DNA from: Flavobacteriales bacterium
GTDB lineage: Bacteria > Bacteroidota > Bacteroidia > Flavobacteriales_D > Sanyastnellaceae
Assembly: GCA_947448135.1 (NCBI GenBank)
Contig: CANFLZ010000007.1
Location: 1 to 64,000 of the forward strand
Direction of reading: 5' to 3'
Length of the DNA stretch: 64,000 nt
The notes under the pieces were generated by a model, which was not told the DNA's origin, did not search any database, and was given only the letters and a program-made list of their open reading frames with translations. Shown piece by piece: positions 51,801 through 61,469 of the stretch. The first letter of the stretch is position 1, and every line of letters starts with the position of its first letter. A program made the translations under genes and the position numbers.

Positions 51801-52632
51801 GTCATCTTTGAAAGTGGAGGCTTTCTACCGTGAGTTGCGTAATATGATTCAGATTCGTTCGATCGTAGGAGCTTACCCTGCTTCGTATAAGACTTTTGAT
51901 AACATTGACTTTGGAACAGTAAAAGGTTTGACGTTGTCTTACGATTTGCGTCCAACCGGAAACTTGTGGATGAAGAGTTCTTACACATTGCAATTTGCTG
52001 ATGGAACAGGATCTACCACACAAACTCAGTTGGCCTTGATTAACGCAGGTTTGCCCAACTTGAGAACAGTAAATCCAGTGAACTTTGACCAACGTCACCG
52101 TATTGTTACCACTGTGGATTACCACTATGGTTCGGGTTCAGATTACAATGGTCCAGTTTGGTTTGATCGTCAAGTGTTTGCCAATGCAGGTGTAAACTTC
52201 ATTGCCAACTTAGGATCAGGTACACCATACACGCCTCAGGTAATTGCTACGCCAATTACAGGTGAAATCTCTCCGACAACAGAAGGTTCTATCAATGGTG
52301 CACGTTTGCCATGGCAGTTCAATATGGATATGAATATTGACAAGAATATTCCTTTGGAATTTGGTAAAGCTGATGGTAAGAAAAAGGCAGCGAATTTGAA
52401 TATCTATTTGTGGGTAAACAACTTGTTGAACACGCGCAACATCACTGGCGTGTATCGTTTCACTGGTACTCCAAATGATGACGGGTTCTTGGCTTCGGCT
52501 CAATATCAAACACAAATTAATTCTCAAAACTCACCAAGCGCTTATCGCAATTACTATGGAATGTATGTGAATAACCCTTACAACTTGGGTTCGCCACGTC
52601 AAATTCGCCTAGGAATTCGTTTGGACTTCTAA
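48868..52632 (+). CDS. TonB-dependent outer membrane receptor with carboxypeptidase-like regulatory domain
   Basis: A 1254-aa receptor: signal peptide (ILLTLTSAFAQ), CarboxypepD_reg-like domain (about 24-110, GTLKGKVTDKDNKQPLPFVN and DIQFNFVGYQSQELKG), plug domain (about 130-235, with TREELARMPSRDALGLAQTV and GISIRGARTGSTWVYIDGIK), then a large beta barrel ending in SPRQIRLGIRLDF, whose terminal Phe is the usual BAM signal. It is SusC-like in layout but no SusD partner follows. Long extracellular-loop content (about 300 residues of N- and D-rich sequence) is evident. It starts a three-gene unit; energising TonB proteins are at 24709-27818. Confidence 0.93.
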   Translation: MRKKITLLLAGILLTLTSAFAQNSGTLKGKVTDKDNKQPLPFVNVIVFLNGNLVTGGQTDIDGEYTIKPIDPGTYDIQFNFVGYQSQELKGVPVSAGKIQFANTEMSAGAEMKTLEINDFKVPLIDKDGGASGGTVTREELARMPSRDALGLAQTVAGVSSAGTGGGISIRGARTGSTWVYIDGIKVRGSSALPKSAIEEVSVITGGVPANIGDVTGGVINISLRSASANYTGGVEAISSGMQVGDKVIGLDKYGYNLVEGSLSGPLVFRRNADGTKSKKPLLGFFVSGNYTDIVDNSPAYGGVYKMKDSALSSILQNPLRQNVQADGSVNGALYNADFLQSDQFEKIDTRLNVRNKTVNMVGKIDFTANQNTTFTIGGTAAYRKGNDFDYSNMLMNTANNQQATDWDWRAYAKFSQRFNNSQNETGTLKNVFYSILVDYSSTYRLRQDATHKDKLFRYGHVGHFDVTRARSYSLANEGGYYQQNGWQDVNVAFTPSQYNPDLAAITNQFFTLFDTPSSVTEVLNGSDPYITNDGFFDAATNEFTTEASQIGDSPYSSLTNIQGNNGLINGQVPTDTYGLWNYVGGQSNNYSVSSNRQFRVSGTGSADIGNHAIQVGFEFEQRKDAGYAVAPVGLWLRARQLANFQISEINKDDPSYFSNNGVTYENYGALVGSDQFEFDYNLRNALGLDVNGSDYINVDNINPDDMNISMFGADDLLNQGNSLVSYYGYDPYGNRLKGNRPTINDFFSEKYTLADGKQFNTRRIGAFEPTYISGYVMDKFAFDDLIFNVGLRIDRYDANQYVPIDPYVISQANTASEVDYSKFNTSRPSNIGDNFVVYVDNIDQPTSITGYRDGNTWYNASGALVTDPFTSVASGGTVKPYLKVDPKADLTASAFKEYQPVVNFMPRIAFSFPISDEALFFAHYDVLTQRPTESNRFDPTDYLYLANASNPIINNPNLKPERTVDYALGFQQVLSKTSSLKVEAFYRELRNMIQIRSIVGAYPASYKTFDNIDFGTVKGLTLSYDLRPTGNLWMKSSYTLQFADGTGSTTQTQLALINAGLPNLRTVNPVNFDQRHRIVTTVDYHYGSGSDYNGPVWFDRQVFANAGVNFIANLGSGTPYTPQVIATPITGEISPTTEGSINGARLPWQFNMDMNIDKNIPLEFGKADGKKKAANLNIYLWVNNLLNTRNITGVYRFTGTPNDDGFLASAQYQTQINSQNSPSAYRNYYGMYVNNPYNLGSPRQIRLGIRLDF

Positions 52633-52652
52633 AAATTAAGGAGAAAGAAATC

Positions 52653-55600
52653 ATGAAAACGAGATATATGAAATCAATATTGATTGTAATGATGGCCATG
52701 ATGTCTTTGACATCAATGGCGTACAAATCAGATGTTGTGCGAGTAGGATCCGACAATCAAGGCAGTTCAGGTCTGGTAAAAGCTGCGGCTTGTTCACCGG
52801 CAACTGGAATGCGTGACTTGGAATGGAACAACGTAAAGGCGCGTATCGAAACAGGAGGAAACATGTGGACAGACCGTGCCAATAGCCGTGCTGCTTATGA
52901 GGTTCCAAAGGGAGGTGGAGTTTCTTCTCTTTATGCTGGTGCTTTGTGGTTGGGCGGTCGTTCTCCTGACCAACAATTGAAATTGTCTGCGATTACTTTC
53001 CGTGCAAATGGAAATGATTATTGGCCTGGACCATTGACCAATGACGGAACGGCCTCTGTCAACGAAGCGGTTTGTGAGCAATATGATAGATTCTTTGTAT
53101 CCTATCGCCAAGATGCACAACGTCATCGTGCATATTATGATTGTATGCAAGCTGGTGGAAGTGATTGTGAAGAGAATTACTCAATTCCTGGTTATTTCTA
53201 TACTTATCCTGCAATTGGAAATACAGCACAAGGTCAAGATTTGTACTTGGCTCCTTTCTATGATTATGACCAAGATGGATTTTACAATCCGCAAAATGGT
53301 GACTATCCTTGGTATGATTTCTTGAGAGAAGTGAATTGTGCTTCGCGCAAACGTGAGGATATCGTTCCATTGTTTGGCGATGAGACTTTCTATTGGATTT
53401 TTAACGATAAGGGAAATGCACATACAGAGTCTCAAGGTCAGCCAATCGGAATGGAGATTCGTGCACAAGCTTTTGCTTTCAACTCAAATGATGAGATCAA
53501 CAACATGACTTTTTATAATTATGTTTTGATCAATCAAGGAACACAAACGTTGACAGATACCTATTTCGGATCATGGGTCGACTCAGATTTGGGTACACCA
53601 ACCGATGATTATGTGGGTTGTGACGTAAGACGTGGTTTGGGTTATGCCTACAATGGAGATAACAATGACCAAACATCAACAGCCTCTATGGGTTATGGAT
53701 TGAATCCTCCAGCAGTAGGTGTTGACTTTTTTGAAGGTCCATATCAAGATAATGACAATTTGGATAATCCGTTGACAGAAGATATCATCAACGCTACGGA
53801 TTCTTTGGGAATTCCCTACCGTGGTTTGGGTATTGGTTATGGTGACGGTGTAGCAGACAACGAGCGTTTTGGAATGCGTCGTTTTGTATACTATAACAAC
53901 AACCAAAATCCAATCAATGGTGAGCCATCTGTTGCGATTCACTTCTACAACTACATGCGTGGTATTTGGAAGAATGGTGCTGAAATGTTGTATGGTGGTA
54001 ATGGTGTAAGTGGTGCAGGTGTGTTGACAGGAGTTCCTGCTCAATACATGTTCCCGGATGATACTGACCCAGCAAGCTGGGGAACTTATGGAGTTCCAGT
54101 AGAGCCGTGGTCTGAAGTAAGCAGTGGTAACATTGCAGCTGACCGTCGTTTTATTCAATCTGCAGGGCCATTCACTTTGGAGCCTGGAGATTACAACAAC
54201 ATCACTGTGGGTGTTGTATGGGCACGCGCTACAAGCGGAGATGCATTTGAAAGTGTACGTTTGTTGCGTCAATATGATGACAAAGCACAAGCGTTGTTTG
54301 ACAATTGTTTTGAATTGGTTTCTGGTCCAGACGCTCCAGACGTAAGTGTTCGCGAATTGGATCGTGAGATCATCTTGATGTTGAGCAACAACAACCCAAT
54401 TTCTACCAATTACAATGAAGCTTATGGTCCTGACCAAGGCGGTTTCGACCCTAGCATTCCTGAAGAATTGGCGGATGGAACACAATTGGATACAGTTGCT
54501 CGTTCATACAAGTTTGAAGGGTACTTGGTATATCAATTGGCTAGCGCAGAAGTGAAGGCCAATGACTTAGAAGATGTTACAAAAGCAAGATTGATTGCAC
54601 AGTGTGATATCGAAAACGGTGTGACCAACATTGTCAACTTCACACGTGATCCAATCTCTGGATTCATTGTGCCTGAGTTGAAAGTGCAGGGTGCCGATCA
54701 GGGAATTCACAGAAGTTTCCAAGTGAAGAATGATGCCTTTGCGCAAGGAAACAATCGATTGATCAATCACAAGACATACTATTTCATGGTATTGGCTTAT
54801 GGATACAACAATTACTTGCAATATGACATGGGAGCAGAGAGTGGTCAGGATGAAGCGTTTTTGTCTTCTCGAAAAGGAGCAGTAGGTGAAATTCCTGTTG
54901 TTGCCGCTATTCCTCACAACAACCAACCAGCGTTTGGTGGAGCGATTTTGAATGCACAATACGGAGACGGGGTGACATTGACAAGAATTGAAGGAAAAGG
55001 AAATGGTTTGAATGAATTGCAATTGGACGCGGCATCTGAGAGCAATATCTTGAATAACATTACCTCTAGCGAGTGCACTTACTTGCCAGGCATGGGTCCA
55101 GTAGATGTAAAGGTTGTAGATCCATTGGCTTTGCCAGCGGCAGACTTTGCGTTGTCATTGGAATCGTCGTCCGCAGGGGAATTTGCAGCGGATAGTATGT
55201 ATTGGCAGTTGGTGAACTTGACCTCAGGTGATACATTGACTTCAGCTCATAGTTTCAAAGTTGGAAGTGAGGACATCTTGTTGGATTATGGATTGTCAAT
55301 TAACTGGAGTCAATACCAATATTTGATTGATGGAACAGCAGTAAAACATTATACGGAGTTTATTTCTGGAACAATGGAGTTCAGCAATGCTGCAAAACCA
55401 TGGTTTGCAGGTTTTGCCGATCAAGAAGGATTCTTTGAAGGAAACTGGATTCGTGCCGGGGCGGTGAAAACGGAAGGAACAGACGCAACAGCATTGTTTG
55501 AGCAATTGTATGATGATTTTGAACAAGGAAGTGGCACAGAACCATTCACTGATGCATCTGAGAAATACGAAGGTGTAGTTGGAGGAACTTGGGGTCCCTA

Positions 55601-56858
55601 TTGCTTGGCAGCTTATTCAATCTTGAATTTTGACCAAGATGGAGATCCAGCAACTCCAGGTGTAACGATCAACAATGTTGCACCAACAATTAATGACATC
55701 AAAGGAGATAACAACACGATTGATTCTGAACGTCGCAGTAGTATCCGTGGATTGAACAACGTAGACGTGGTGATGACTTCCGATAAAACAAAATGGACGC
55801 GGGTTCCAGTGTTCGAAGAAAATGCCAATAGTTTAGCGGAAGATGTCGATGGTATTGCCAATGGAACGCCGAGCAAAATGAAATTGCGCCATCACTTGTC
55901 CGTAGACAAAAATGGTAAAGTAGCAGGAGAGGCAGGTTATAACGCAGCAGAAGGAGATTTCAATGGTACTCAACCATGGGGTATGGGTTGGTTCCCTGGT
56001 TACGCAATTGACCTAGGAACAGGCGAACGTTTGAATTTAGCTTTTGGTGAAGATTCTTGGTTGGTTGGAGAAAATGGAAACGACATGTTGTGGAATCCAA
56101 CTTCTAACTTGGTTTCTCCACAAGGATTTGGTCAAGTTGCTGCCGGTCAACATTGGATTTATGTTTTCAAGAATTTTGCTAATGAAGACAACAGCACAAG
56201 TGTTTGTCCAGCCTATGACAACGGACAATTCTTGTATGATCAGTTGAGTAATACAAGCTTGAGTTCAAGCAACTGGAAAAAGATTTTCAGAGCATGTACT
56301 TGGGTTGGATCAGCGGCATTGGCTCCTGGTTATACCATGGAGAGCGCAGAAAATGGATTGATCCCAGGAGGTAATACTTTGCGTATTCGTTTGCGTGTGG
56401 CCAAAGATTATGACAAGTTCCGTTACAACAGTGGAGATGTGAATGATGCCTCTTCAGCGCAAAACGCTTGGAGACCATTGTACCATTTCAGTACAAAAGG
56501 AATTGCTCCAATCTTGAATAGCAACACAGCTTTGACCAATTCGTTGGATATGATCAATGTTGTACCTAACCCATACTATGCTTTCAGCTTGTATGAGACA
56601 AGCAAGTTGGACAATCGTGTCAAGATTACCAATTTGCCTGAAGAGTGTACTGTAACTATTTATGATATGAATGGAACAAGAATCCGTCAATTCAAAAAGG
56701 CAGATCCATTGACCAGTATTGATTGGGACTTGAAAAACAATAAGAACATTCCTATTGCTTCGGGTACCTATATCATCCATATTGAAGTTCCAGGAGCTGG
56801 AGAGAAAGTCTTGAAATGGTTCGGTGTAATGCGACCAGTAGACTTGGATAATTTCTAA
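52653..56858 (+). CDS. Very large secreted protein with type IX-style C-terminal domain
   Basis: A 1401-aa exported protein starting 20 bp after the receptor gene. The N-terminus (KSILIVMMAMMSLTSMAY) is a signal peptide; ATG 52653 or 52668 are possible. No enzymatic domain is recognised. The body is rich in aromatic residues, N, D and G, with calcium-loop-like stretches such as DYDQDGFYNPQNGDYPWYD and NFDQDGDPATPG. Residues about 1300-1401 look like an Ig/FlgD-like sorting domain: NVVPNPYYAFSLYE, CTVTIYDMNGTRIRQFKK, IPIASGTYIIHIEVPG, ending KWFGVMRPVDLDNF. Secretion by the type IX system is inferred from that domain and the PorV-like gene that follows 20 bp later. Confidence 0.82.
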   Translation: MKTRYMKSILIVMMAMMSLTSMAYKSDVVRVGSDNQGSSGLVKAAACSPATGMRDLEWNNVKARIETGGNMWTDRANSRAAYEVPKGGGVSSLYAGALWLGGRSPDQQLKLSAITFRANGNDYWPGPLTNDGTASVNEAVCEQYDRFFVSYRQDAQRHRAYYDCMQAGGSDCEENYSIPGYFYTYPAIGNTAQGQDLYLAPFYDYDQDGFYNPQNGDYPWYDFLREVNCASRKREDIVPLFGDETFYWIFNDKGNAHTESQGQPIGMEIRAQAFAFNSNDEINNMTFYNYVLINQGTQTLTDTYFGSWVDSDLGTPTDDYVGCDVRRGLGYAYNGDNNDQTSTASMGYGLNPPAVGVDFFEGPYQDNDNLDNPLTEDIINATDSLGIPYRGLGIGYGDGVADNERFGMRRFVYYNNNQNPINGEPSVAIHFYNYMRGIWKNGAEMLYGGNGVSGAGVLTGVPAQYMFPDDTDPASWGTYGVPVEPWSEVSSGNIAADRRFIQSAGPFTLEPGDYNNITVGVVWARATSGDAFESVRLLRQYDDKAQALFDNCFELVSGPDAPDVSVRELDREIILMLSNNNPISTNYNEAYGPDQGGFDPSIPEELADGTQLDTVARSYKFEGYLVYQLASAEVKANDLEDVTKARLIAQCDIENGVTNIVNFTRDPISGFIVPELKVQGADQGIHRSFQVKNDAFAQGNNRLINHKTYYFMVLAYGYNNYLQYDMGAESGQDEAFLSSRKGAVGEIPVVAAIPHNNQPAFGGAILNAQYGDGVTLTRIEGKGNGLNELQLDAASESNILNNITSSECTYLPGMGPVDVKVVDPLALPAADFALSLESSSAGEFAADSMYWQLVNLTSGDTLTSAHSFKVGSEDILLDYGLSINWSQYQYLIDGTAVKHYTEFISGTMEFSNAAKPWFAGFADQEGFFEGNWIRAGAVKTEGTDATALFEQLYDDFEQGSGTEPFTDASEKYEGVVGGTWGPYCLAAYSILNFDQDGDPATPGVTINNVAPTINDIKGDNNTIDSERRSSIRGLNNVDVVMTSDKTKWTRVPVFEENANSLAEDVDGIANGTPSKMKLRHHLSVDKNGKVAGEAGYNAAEGDFNGTQPWGMGWFPGYAIDLGTGERLNLAFGEDSWLVGENGNDMLWNPTSNLVSPQGFGQVAAGQHWIYVFKNFANEDNSTSVCPAYDNGQFLYDQLSNTSLSSSNWKKIFRACTWVGSAALAPGYTMESAENGLIPGGNTLRIRLRVAKDYDKFRYNSGDVNDASSAQNAWRPLYHFSTKGIAPILNSNTALTNSLDMINVVPNPYYAFSLYETSKLDNRVKITNLPEECTVTIYDMNGTRIRQFKKADPLTSIDWDLKNNKNIPIASGTYIIHIEVPGAGEKVLKWFGVMRPVDLDNF

Positions 56859-56878
56859 TTGAAAAGCGAAAGAGAAAA

Positions 56879-57913
56879 ATGAAAAAGAATATCATCGCGA
56901 TTATTGCCTTAGTGATTTCATCAACTGTGGCATTTGCTGGAAACCCAGACCGTGCGGGATCTGCAGGAGCAGGTCATCTATTAATCAATCCTTGGGCACG
57001 TAGTTCAGGAATGGGTTATTCTGCAATGGCTTCTATCAATGGAATTGAAGCGTCATACAACAACGTTGCAGGTTTGGCTTTTATCAATAAGACAGAGTTG
57101 TTGTTCACCAACACCAATTATTTAGTCGGCACAGGGATTAAAATCAATGCATTTGGTTTTGGTCAACGTGTTAGTGAATCCGGAGTCTTGGGCGTTTCTG
57201 TTACCAACATGAACTTCGGGGATATTCCAATCACTGAAGAGAACTTGCCAGAAGGTGGAATCGGAACCTTTTCTCCCAACTACACCAATATCGGATTGTC
57301 GTATGCAAAAGCATTTTCAAACAGCATTTATGGTGGATTGACAGTGAGATTGATTTCTGAAGCTATTTATAATGTGCGTTCACAAGGTGTATCTTTTGAT
57401 GCTGGTATCCGTTACGTGACAGGAGAAAATGACAACATTCGTTTCGGAATTACATTGCGCAATGTTGGACCGCCCATGCGATATAAAGGTGATGGTTTGT
57501 CTATTACGGCTACTATACCAACCAATGGAGCTTCTTTGACTGTTGAGCAACGTTCTGAGAAATATGAATTGCCATCTTTGGTCAATGTTGGTTTTGCTTA
57601 TGATTTCATCTTCAATGAAGAAACAAAATTGACAACCAATGCGCAGTATACTTCAAATTCATTCACCAAAGACCAATGGGGAATGGGGTTTGAGTTCAAC
57701 TTAAAGAATAAGTTCTTTTATCGCGCAGGATACCAGTGGGAAAAAGGTTTGAATTCAAAAGTTGATCGTACTACAGTTTTCACGGGTCCAACTGCGGGAG
57801 CCTCTTTGCAGTTCACCATGAACAACGCTTCGATCATCGGAATCGATTATTCTTACCGCACCACCAATCCATTTAACGGTGTGCACAGTTTGGGATTGCA
57901 TTTGACGTTGTAA
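56879..57913 (+). CDS. PorV/PorQ family outer membrane protein
   Basis: A 344-aa barrel with signal peptide (VISSTVAFAG). The start GSAGAGHLLINPWARSSGMG followed by YSAMASINGIEASYNNVAGL is the diagnostic N-terminal block of PorV/PorQ/FadL-like Bacteroidota proteins, and the chain ends with the strand GVHSLGLHLTL. PorV shuttles type IX substrates to the attachment complex; PorQ-type paralogues have less clear roles. Its position as third gene after a giant sorting-domain protein suggests a dedicated shuttle, which is inference. A terminator follows at 57942. Confidence 0.87.
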   Translation: MKKNIIAIIALVISSTVAFAGNPDRAGSAGAGHLLINPWARSSGMGYSAMASINGIEASYNNVAGLAFINKTELLFTNTNYLVGTGIKINAFGFGQRVSESGVLGVSVTNMNFGDIPITEENLPEGGIGTFSPNYTNIGLSYAKAFSNSIYGGLTVRLISEAIYNVRSQGVSFDAGIRYVTGENDNIRFGITLRNVGPPMRYKGDGLSITATIPTNGASLTVEQRSEKYELPSLVNVGFAYDFIFNEETKLTTNAQYTSNSFTKDQWGMGFEFNLKNKFFYRAGYQWEKGLNSKVDRTTVFTGPTAGASLQFTMNNASIIGIDYSYRTTNPFNGVHSLGLHLTL

Positions 57914-57939
57914 TTCCTGAAATTATTTATTAAATTTGT

Positions 57940-57971
57940 TGAAGAAACCTCGAAAGGGGTTTCTTTTTTTT
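57940..57971 (+). terminator. Terminator of the receptor/secreted protein/PorV operon
   Basis: AAGAAACC, a short loop, GGTTTCTT and a run of T. It closes the operon and precedes greA by about 20 bp. Confidence 0.85.
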
Positions 57972-57987
57972 CTAATACAATCAAGTT

Positions 57988-58458
57988 ATGGCTATTGCAT
58001 ATTATACCGCTGAAGGTTTAAAGAAATTGAAAGATGAATTGCATCAATTGAAAACCTATGAGCGTCCAAAAATCAGCCAGCAAATCGCTGAAGCTAGAGA
58101 TAAAGGTGACTTGTCGGAAAATGCAGAATATGATGCTGCAAAAGAGGCACAGGGTCATTTGGAGGCGCGTATCGCAAAGATGGAAGACTTGGTGGCCAAT
58201 GCGCGTTTGATAGACGAGTCTCAAGTAGATACCTCAAAGGTTTATATTCTTTCCAGAGTTCGTATTAAAAACAAGAAAACCAACGCTGAGGTAGAATATA
58301 CTTTGGTAGCAGAAAACGAAGCGAATTTGTCGGAAAAAAAGATCAGCGTGGATTCTCCCATAGGTAAGGGTTTATTAGGTAAAAAAGTTGGAGATACAGC
58401 CCAAGTTCAAGTTCCTGCGGGATTGATAGATTTTGAAATATTGTCGATTGAGCGTTAA
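57988..58458 (+). CDS. greA: Transcription elongation factor GreA
   Basis: Rescues backtracked RNA polymerase by stimulating transcript cleavage. The 156-aa protein has the N-terminal coiled-coil hairpin with the acidic tip (YTAEGLKKLKDELHQLKTYE, then EARDKGDLSENAEYDAAKEA) and the C-terminal FKBP-like domain with SPIGKGLLGKKVGDTAQVQV. Normal length. It is followed two bases later by the HIT-family gene. Confidence 0.97.
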   Translation: MAIAYYTAEGLKKLKDELHQLKTYERPKISQQIAEARDKGDLSENAEYDAAKEAQGHLEARIAKMEDLVANARLIDESQVDTSKVYILSRVRIKNKKTNAEVEYTLVAENEANLSEKKISVDSPIGKGLLGKKVGDTAQVQVPAGLIDFEILSIER

Positions 58459-58460
58459 TC

Positions 58461-58847
58461 ATGGCAAGTATTTTTTCAAGAATAGTTTCGGGTGAGATTC
58501 CTTGCTACAAAGTAGCGGAGGATGAAAACTATCTGGCATTTTTGGATATTTTGCCGGTAGCCAAGGGACATATTTTGGTTATTCCCAAAAGAGAGGAGGA
58601 CAAGTTGTGGAATTTGAGTGATGAGGAATATTTGGGATTGATGTTATTTGCCAAGCGAATTGCCAATAAAATGGAAGTTGTATTTGATTGCAAAAGAGTG
58701 GGAATGGCGGTGATTGGATTGGAAGTGCCACATGCCCATATCCATTTGGTTCCTATGAGCAGTCTCGGCGATATTGATTTTACAAAAGAGCGATTGAAAT
58801 TTACTCCGGATGAATACCAGGAGATGATCAATGCGATGATTCATTAA
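58461..58847 (+). CDS. HIT family protein (nucleotide hydrolase/transferase)
   Basis: A 128-aa histidine-triad protein. The motif VPHAHIHLVPM (H-x-H-x-H) near residue 96 is intact, and the N-terminal SIFSRIVSGEIPCYKVAEDE and LVIPKREEDKL are typical of the HinT branch, which hydrolyses phosphoramidates of AMP. The physiological substrate is not known. It is co-transcribed with greA and ends at a terminator. Confidence 0.94.
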   Translation: MASIFSRIVSGEIPCYKVAEDENYLAFLDILPVAKGHILVIPKREEDKLWNLSDEEYLGLMLFAKRIANKMEVVFDCKRVGMAVIGLEVPHAHIHLVPMSSLGDIDFTKERLKFTPDEYQEMINAMIH

Positions 58848-58872
58848 AAAAGGGGCATTTGCCCCTTTTATT
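58848..58872. terminator. Bidirectional terminator between the HIT gene and gmhA
   Basis: AAAAGGGGCA, TT, TGCCCCTTTT. It starts at the HIT stop and overlaps the last base or two of the convergent gmhA gene. Confidence 0.85.
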
Positions 58873-59440
58873 TTGTCATTCCAATTTCTATACCGTTGAT
58901 CAAGGCGTGAATAATCTTGATGTGAATTTCCTGAATGCGGTCTGCATATTCAAACCAAGGAATACGAACCTCTATATCGCAATAATCAGCCATTAGTCCG
59001 CCATTTTTGCCTGTAAGCCCTACGACAATCATTCCTTTGGCTTTGGCTGCCTTTGCTGCCTCGATAACATTTTTTGAGTTTCCGCTAGTGGTAATGCCCA
59101 ATAGGACATCTCCTTTACGCCCCATCCCCTCAATGAAGCGCGAGAATATTTGATCGTAACCGTAGTCATTTCCTACGCACGAAATATGCGAAGGATCGGA
59201 TATACTCATCGCGCGATAAGCCGGACGGTTGTCTCTATAGCGACCCGATAATTCTTCTGCAAAATGCATGGCATCACACATGCTGCCACCATTGCCACAT
59301 GAAAATATGGTTCCCTCATTTTTGAGTGATTTCACCATTGCATCAGTCGCCAAATCAACGGCAGAAATGATGCTCTCATCATTGACAACTTGATTCAATA
59401 AAGTTTGCGCTTGGAGCAAGTGCTCTTTAAAAATACTCAT
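58868..59440 (-). CDS. gmhA: Sedoheptulose-7-phosphate isomerase GmhA
   Basis: Makes D-glycero-D-manno-heptose 7-phosphate, the first step of LPS core heptose synthesis. The 190-aa SIS-domain protein has [40 protein letters not shown] and [20 protein letters not shown], with the zinc and active-site residues typical of GmhA rather than DiaA. It lies divergently from the glycosyltransferase gene at 59501, consistent with a surface-glycan cluster. Confidence 0.94.
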   Translation of the reverse strand: MSIFKEHLLQAQTLLNQVVNDESIISAVDLATDAMVKSLKNEGTIFSCGNGGSMCDAMHFAEELSGRYRDNRPAYRAMSISDPSHISCVGNDYGYDQIFSRFIEGMGRKGDVLLGITTSGNSKNVIEAAKAAKAKGMIVVGLTGKNGGLMADYCDIEVRIPWFEYADRIQEIHIKIIHALINGIEIGMTK

Positions 59441-59477
59441 GCTGCGAATATCAAAACAAATCCTGAAACTCAGTGCT

Positions 59478-59485
59478 TATATTTG
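59478..59485 (+). promoter_or_regulatory. -7 promoter element of the GT2 gene
   Basis: TATATTTG, 15 bp before the ATG at 59501; it supports that start over an open frame reaching back into gmhA. Confidence 0.5.
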
Positions 59486-59500
59486 CCCTTTATTAAACAA

Positions 59501-60232
59501 ATGGAAATATCTCCAATACAACAGCTATCTATTGTCATTCCAGCATACAATGAAGGGAAGACCATCCACTTGATCTTGGATAAAGTCAAATCTGTTCAAT
59601 TGATCAACGGCATTCAAAAAGAGGTAATCATTGTCAATGATTGCTCCAAGGATGATACTGAAGCTGCTATTCTGCGCTATCAATCGCAAAATCCAGATTT
59701 GAATATCCAATATTTTAAGCACGAGGTGAACCAAGGAAAGGGCGCCGCGTTGCATACCGGTATTCAATGTGCAACTGGCGATGTGGTGATTATTCAGGAT
59801 GCTGATTTGGAATATGATCCCAATGAGTACAATGTACTTTTAAAACCGATCATTGATGGTTTTGCAGATGTTGTTTATGGTAGTCGTTTCATGGGTGGTC
59901 GTCCTCATCGTATTTTATTCTTCTGGCATACTATCGGGAATAAATTCTTGACTTTCTTGTCGAATGCCATGACCAACTTGAATTTGACGGATATGGAAAC
60001 GTGTTACAAAGTTTTTCGCCGTGAGACCATTCAATCATTGAAACTTCAAGAAAAGCGATTTGGATTCGAACCGGAAGTAACCGCTAAAATTTCAAGAATC
60101 CCAAAAATTAGAATCTATGAAGTGGGTATTTCTTATTACGGTAGAACGTATGAAGAAGGAAAGAAAATTGGCGCAAAGGATGGTTTTAGAGCCATTTATT
60201 GTATCTTAAAATACAATTTATTTAAGCGGTAA
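59501..60232 (+). CDS. Glycosyltransferase family 2 (dolichyl-phosphate mannosyltransferase-like)
   Basis: A 243-aa soluble GT-A enzyme. Visible motifs are [37 protein letters not shown], the acceptor block [20 protein letters not shown] followed by the DxD motif QDADLEYDP, and [17 protein letters not shown]. The end [18 protein letters not shown] is typical of DPM1-type transferases that make polyprenyl-phosphate sugars. No C-terminal membrane domain is present. The last 15 bases overlap the opposing glycosyltransferase gene. Confidence 0.9.
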   Translation: MEISPIQQLSIVIPAYNEGKTIHLILDKVKSVQLINGIQKEVIIVNDCSKDDTEAAILRYQSQNPDLNIQYFKHEVNQGKGAALHTGIQCATGDVVIIQDADLEYDPNEYNVLLKPIIDGFADVVYGSRFMGGRPHRILFFWHTIGNKFLTFLSNAMTNLNLTDMETCYKVFRRETIQSLKLQEKRFGFEPEVTAKISRIPKIRIYEVGISYYGRTYEEGKKIGAKDGFRAIYCILKYNLFKR

Positions 60233-61462
60233 TCCTTTTATTTTTTGGAAAAAAGATCGGTGATTGATCTCCGCATTATAGTCTTTTAAAATCTTCAATT
60301 GTGCAGACTTTGCCAGTTTCTGCCAATTCTCTTTATCCTGGTAGCTACTTCTAATTTGCTCAGCAAAAGGCAATAAATCGCCTTTTAATGGAATAACAAA
60401 TCCATTGTCTTTATTGACAATTTCTAAATTTCCAGGGATGTCCGAAACGATAAAAGGAATGCCGAACATGCCTGCTTCCATGAGGCTTACAGGGACACCC
60501 TCCCAAATACTCGTGTTGGCAAAAAAGGCGACCGAATTGTTCTCTAGAAATTCAAAAATTTCTTCTTTCGTCAAATATCCAAGTGTTTGGAAGGGAATAC
60601 CAAGCGATTGGCATCTTGCCTCGACATCCCTTTGAATTTTCTCTACCCCGGATCCAATGTGTATCCATTTAAAATCATTTTTGAGCACTTGCATCAAATC
60701 CACCATTCGATCCATGTTTTTGACTTTACCCATGAAAGCAATGGTGAGGATGATGGGCTGTGGATTTGAACGGATAGGATGCGGAATGACCGGAATCCCC
60801 AAGGGTTGATATTGAAATTTATAGGTCCAATGTGGAAATGTCTTTTTCAAATAGATCTCACCATGTTTGGAAACACTGTAGACCTGATCGAGATAGGCCA
60901 ATTTTTGTTTTTCGTAGGGCGCATACCCTAGCAAAGGCCAATCCTTGTGATAGCAATCTATCGAGTGCGCTCGCGCAATGCGACGTCCCGATTTTGCCCC
61001 TCTAGCCATTTTTTCAATCATTACCCCATCGTGCATCCAATAATGATAATGTGTGATATTACCATCTTTGGTGGAAAGCCAAATTTTCAGTTTTTCTGAT
61101 ATGGAAGAGTAATGGTACAAACGAAGAAAATTCTGCTTCAATCGAGCAATTGATTTCATTTTCTCTCTTGAGAAAAAACACTCATTAAAAAGAATAGAAA
61201 GTATCGAGAGACAAGCGCGAAATTTATCGCTCCAACTCCGTGTTTCCCTTTGATTCAGGAAAGGAACAACTTGAAATTGCTCATTCAGCGCAATCCTCAA
61301 ATCGGAAGGTTGAAAGTTGAATTCTGCGTAAGGAAGAAAATAGACCTCATCAAACGCTTCGTTGAGCGCGTTTAATTCATCGAGTATATAAGCCTCTTTA
61401 AAACCAAAGGGAAACTGTTTGGTATAAACCACAACAATTTCCCTTTGATGTTGATGCTTCAT
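60218..61462 (-). CDS. Glycosyltransferase (GT-B, family 4-like)
   Basis: A 414-aa protein with a GT-B layout. The N-terminal part has [20 protein letters not shown] and [15 protein letters not shown]; the C-terminal donor-binding domain has [25 protein letters not shown]-type [20 protein letters not shown] and [20 protein letters not shown] followed by [10 protein letters not shown], the E-x7-E region of GT4 enzymes. Donor and acceptor are unknown. It probably belongs with the GT2 and gmhA neighbours to surface glycan synthesis. It ends by overlapping the GT2 gene and lies seven bases after gcvP on the same strand. Confidence 0.85.
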   Translation of the reverse strand: MKHQHQREIVVVYTKQFPFGFKEAYILDELNALNEAFDEVYFLPYAEFNFQPSDLRIALNEQFQVVPFLNQRETRSWSDKFRACLSILSILFNECFFSREKMKSIARLKQNFLRLYHYSSISEKLKIWLSTKDGNITHYHYWMHDGVMIEKMARGAKSGRRIARAHSIDCYHKDWPLLGYAPYEKQKLAYLDQVYSVSKHGEIYLKKTFPHWTYKFQYQPLGIPVIPHPIRSNPQPIILTIAFMGKVKNMDRMVDLMQVLKNDFKWIHIGSGVEKIQRDVEARCQSLGIPFQTLGYLTKEEIFEFLENNSVAFFANTSIWEGVPVSLMEAGMFGIPFIVSDIPGNLEIVNKDNGFVIPLKGDLLPFAEQIRSSYQDKENWQKLAKSAQLKILKDYNAEINHRSFFQKIKGLPLK

Positions 61463-61469
61463 AAAGAAA

